DNA of 6,388 bases, taken from Chitinivibrionia bacterium. GTDB lineage: Bacteria; Krumholzibacteriota; Krumholzibacteriia; WVZY01. Below, piece after piece: positions 5,628-6,388 of this stretch. A program made the position numbers and the translations under genes. The notes beneath the pieces were generated by a model. That model was not told where the DNA came from and did no database searches. It worked only from the letters and a program-made list of their open reading frames with translations. Location of the stretch: the NCBI GenBank assembly GCA_016208665.1, contig JACQXT010000174.1, positions 1-6,388 of the forward strand. Reading direction: 5' to 3'. The stretch's first letter is position 1, and each line of letters starts with the position of its first letter.

Positions 5628-6287
5628 ATGAAGACGGACCGGGCACAGGCGATCGAATCGACATTCCGTGAGATATGCGCCCACGGCGCGGTTTTATGCA
5701 TCCGTTTCGGGCCGGGAATCCCCGTCGTCGAAGCGGCGAGAGCCGCCGCCGGAGGCGGTCTCAGGATTCTGGAAATCACGCTCACGACGCCGGGCGCCCT
5801 CGAGGCGATACGTCTCCTCGCGCGCGACGAGACGATCCTCGCGGGGGCGGGAACCGTTCTTACCATAAACGACGTTCGAGAGACCGCCGGCGCCGGCGCG
5901 CGATTCATTATGTCCCCCGTGTTCGACAAGGACGTCGTGGACGAGGCTCATCGGCACGAGATGCTGGCCATACCGGGCGCCGCAAGCCCCGGAGAAATCC
6001 TTGCCGCGCATCGGAGCGGCGCGCGGATGGTGAAGTTCTATCCTTCCGGCGCATTGGGCGGTCCGGCATTTTTGCGCGCCATCCGGGGTCCGCTGCCGGA
6101 CATACCCATTATCCCGACCAGCGGACCGACTGCGGAGAACCTCGCCGAATACTTCGCCGCAGGCGCCGCGGCGGTCGGCGTCGGCAGTGATGTATTCCCG
6201 GAAGGATTTGCGCTCGAAAGCGTCGAAGCCGCGGCCCGCCGCGTCCGAAGCGCCATCGACGCATACCGATCCCGCTCGGGCGCGTGA
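5628..6287 (+). CDS. eda: KDPG/KHG-aldolase family protein (Eda-like), non-canonical active site
   Basis: A 219-residue TIM-barrel protein of the usual family length. It has the catalytic glutamate in LEITLTT (Glu49, matching Glu45 of E. coli Eda), GAGTVL (73-78), and the Schiff-base lysine in VKFYPSGALGG (Lys136, matching Lys133). The C-terminal phosphate-binding region reads IPTSGPTAENLAEYFAAGA then VGVGSDVF. Canonical Eda cleaves 2-keto-3-deoxy-6-phosphogluconate to pyruvate and glyceraldehyde 3-phosphate in the Entner-Doudoroff pathway and also splits 4-hydroxy-2-oxoglutarate. Two changes are visible: the arginine after TL (Arg49 in E. coli, contacting the substrate carboxylate) is Thr53, and the usual PTGG is PTSG. 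The Schiff-base chemistry is therefore probably kept, but the substrate may differ. No edd or sugar-acid gene is in the window. The gene begins 34 bases after the Ni-SOD stop, so the two are probably co-transcribed. Confidence 0.85.
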   Translation: MKTDRAQAIESTFREICAHGAVLCIRFGPGIPVVEAARAAAGGGLRILEITLTTPGALEAIRLLARDETILAGAGTVLTINDVRETAGAGARFIMSPVFDKDVVDEAHRHEMLAIPGAASPGEILAAHRSGARMVKFYPSGALGGPAFLRAIRGPLPDIPIIPTSGPTAENLAEYFAAGAAAVGVGSDVFPEGFALESVEAAARRVRSAIDAYRSRSGA

Positions 6288-6358
6288 GCGGCTGATTCCC
6301 GCCGGCCTCCGACAGGCGGATCGCCGCACAGAACAGACACGGCATATTCGGAACGGCC

Positions 6359-6388
6359 ATGCCAAGAACCATTATATTTGCAAACGGC
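6359..6388 (+). CDS. Possible start of thiamine pyrophosphokinase, cut by right edge
   Basis: Ten in-frame codons from ATG give MPRTIIFANG, after which the window ends. An N-terminal strand reading IIFANG is typical of thiamine pyrophosphokinase, whose first beta strand leads into the nucleotide-binding site. The upstream bases (GGAACGGCC) give only a weak ribosome site. Ten residues are too few to be sure. The 71 bases between the aldolase stop and this ATG show no clear promoter or terminator. Confidence 0.3.
   Translation, partial: MPRTIIFANG

Noticed and set aside
6299..6319. CCGCC/GGCGG inverted repeat after the aldolase gene as a terminator
   Set aside because: The stem is only 5 bp with an 11-base loop and is followed by GC-rich sequence without T residues; such pairs are expected by chance at this GC content.
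1..6388. A coherent new defence, secretion or mobile system
   Set aside because: No nuclease, transposase, integrase, phage, toxin-antitoxin or CRISPR signature is visible, and the genes belong to unrelated metabolic and protective families.

Overview
The window is a compact, GC-rich stretch of bacterial chromosome in which every supported gene lies on the plus strand. It holds five complete genes, one gene cut by the left edge and a possible gene start at the right edge. It shows no insertion sequence, phage gene, CRISPR array, tRNA or rRNA. Sec-type signal peptides on two products and good AGGAG-type ribosome sites point to a bacterium, most likely Gram-negative. The mix (AmrB/MEMO protein, secreted multidomain serine hydrolase with ankyrin repeats, exported nickel superoxide dismutase, RudS-type DUF523-DUF1722 protein) resembles environmental or uncultured lineages such as Deltaproteobacteria, Planctomycetes-like or Hydrogenedentes-like bacteria. 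The taxon cannot be fixed from sequence reading alone.

Layout. (1) 3-650: 3' part of an AmmeMemoRadiSam system protein B (MEMO family). (2) 685-1434: small metallo-beta-lactamase-fold hydrolase with a full set of metal ligands, 34 bases downstream and probably co-transcribed. (3) 1435-1568: a 133-base gap holding a perfect 9-base tandem repeat, a weak promoter candidate and a strong ribosome site. (4) 1569-4025: an 818-residue exported serine hydrolase with a beta-sandwich domain, two ankyrin repeats, a class C beta-lactamase-type catalytic domain and two tandem DUF3471-type domains. (5) 4022-4981: a DUF523-DUF1722 protein of the RudS (tRNA 4-thiouridine desulfidase) type, overlapping the preceding stop codon by ATGA. 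(6) 4982-5092: an intergenic hairpin and one copy of a 16-base direct repeat. (7) 5093-5593: nickel superoxide dismutase whose nickel-hook His would become the mature N terminus after signal-peptide removal. (8) 5628-6287: KDPG/KHG-aldolase-family protein, preceded by the second copy of the 16-base repeat. (9) 6359-6388: ten codons that may begin a thiamine pyrophosphokinase gene.

Functional picture. Genes 4 and 5 are translationally coupled, and the Ni-SOD and aldolase genes probably share a transcript. No single pathway joins all genes; this looks like a housekeeping and accessory mix. The most notable items are the exported Ni-SOD with no visible SodX-type maturation protease, the serine at the third cluster-cysteine position of the RudS-like protein, the non-canonical active site of the aldolase-family protein, and the modular serine hydrolase with its internal C-terminal duplication.
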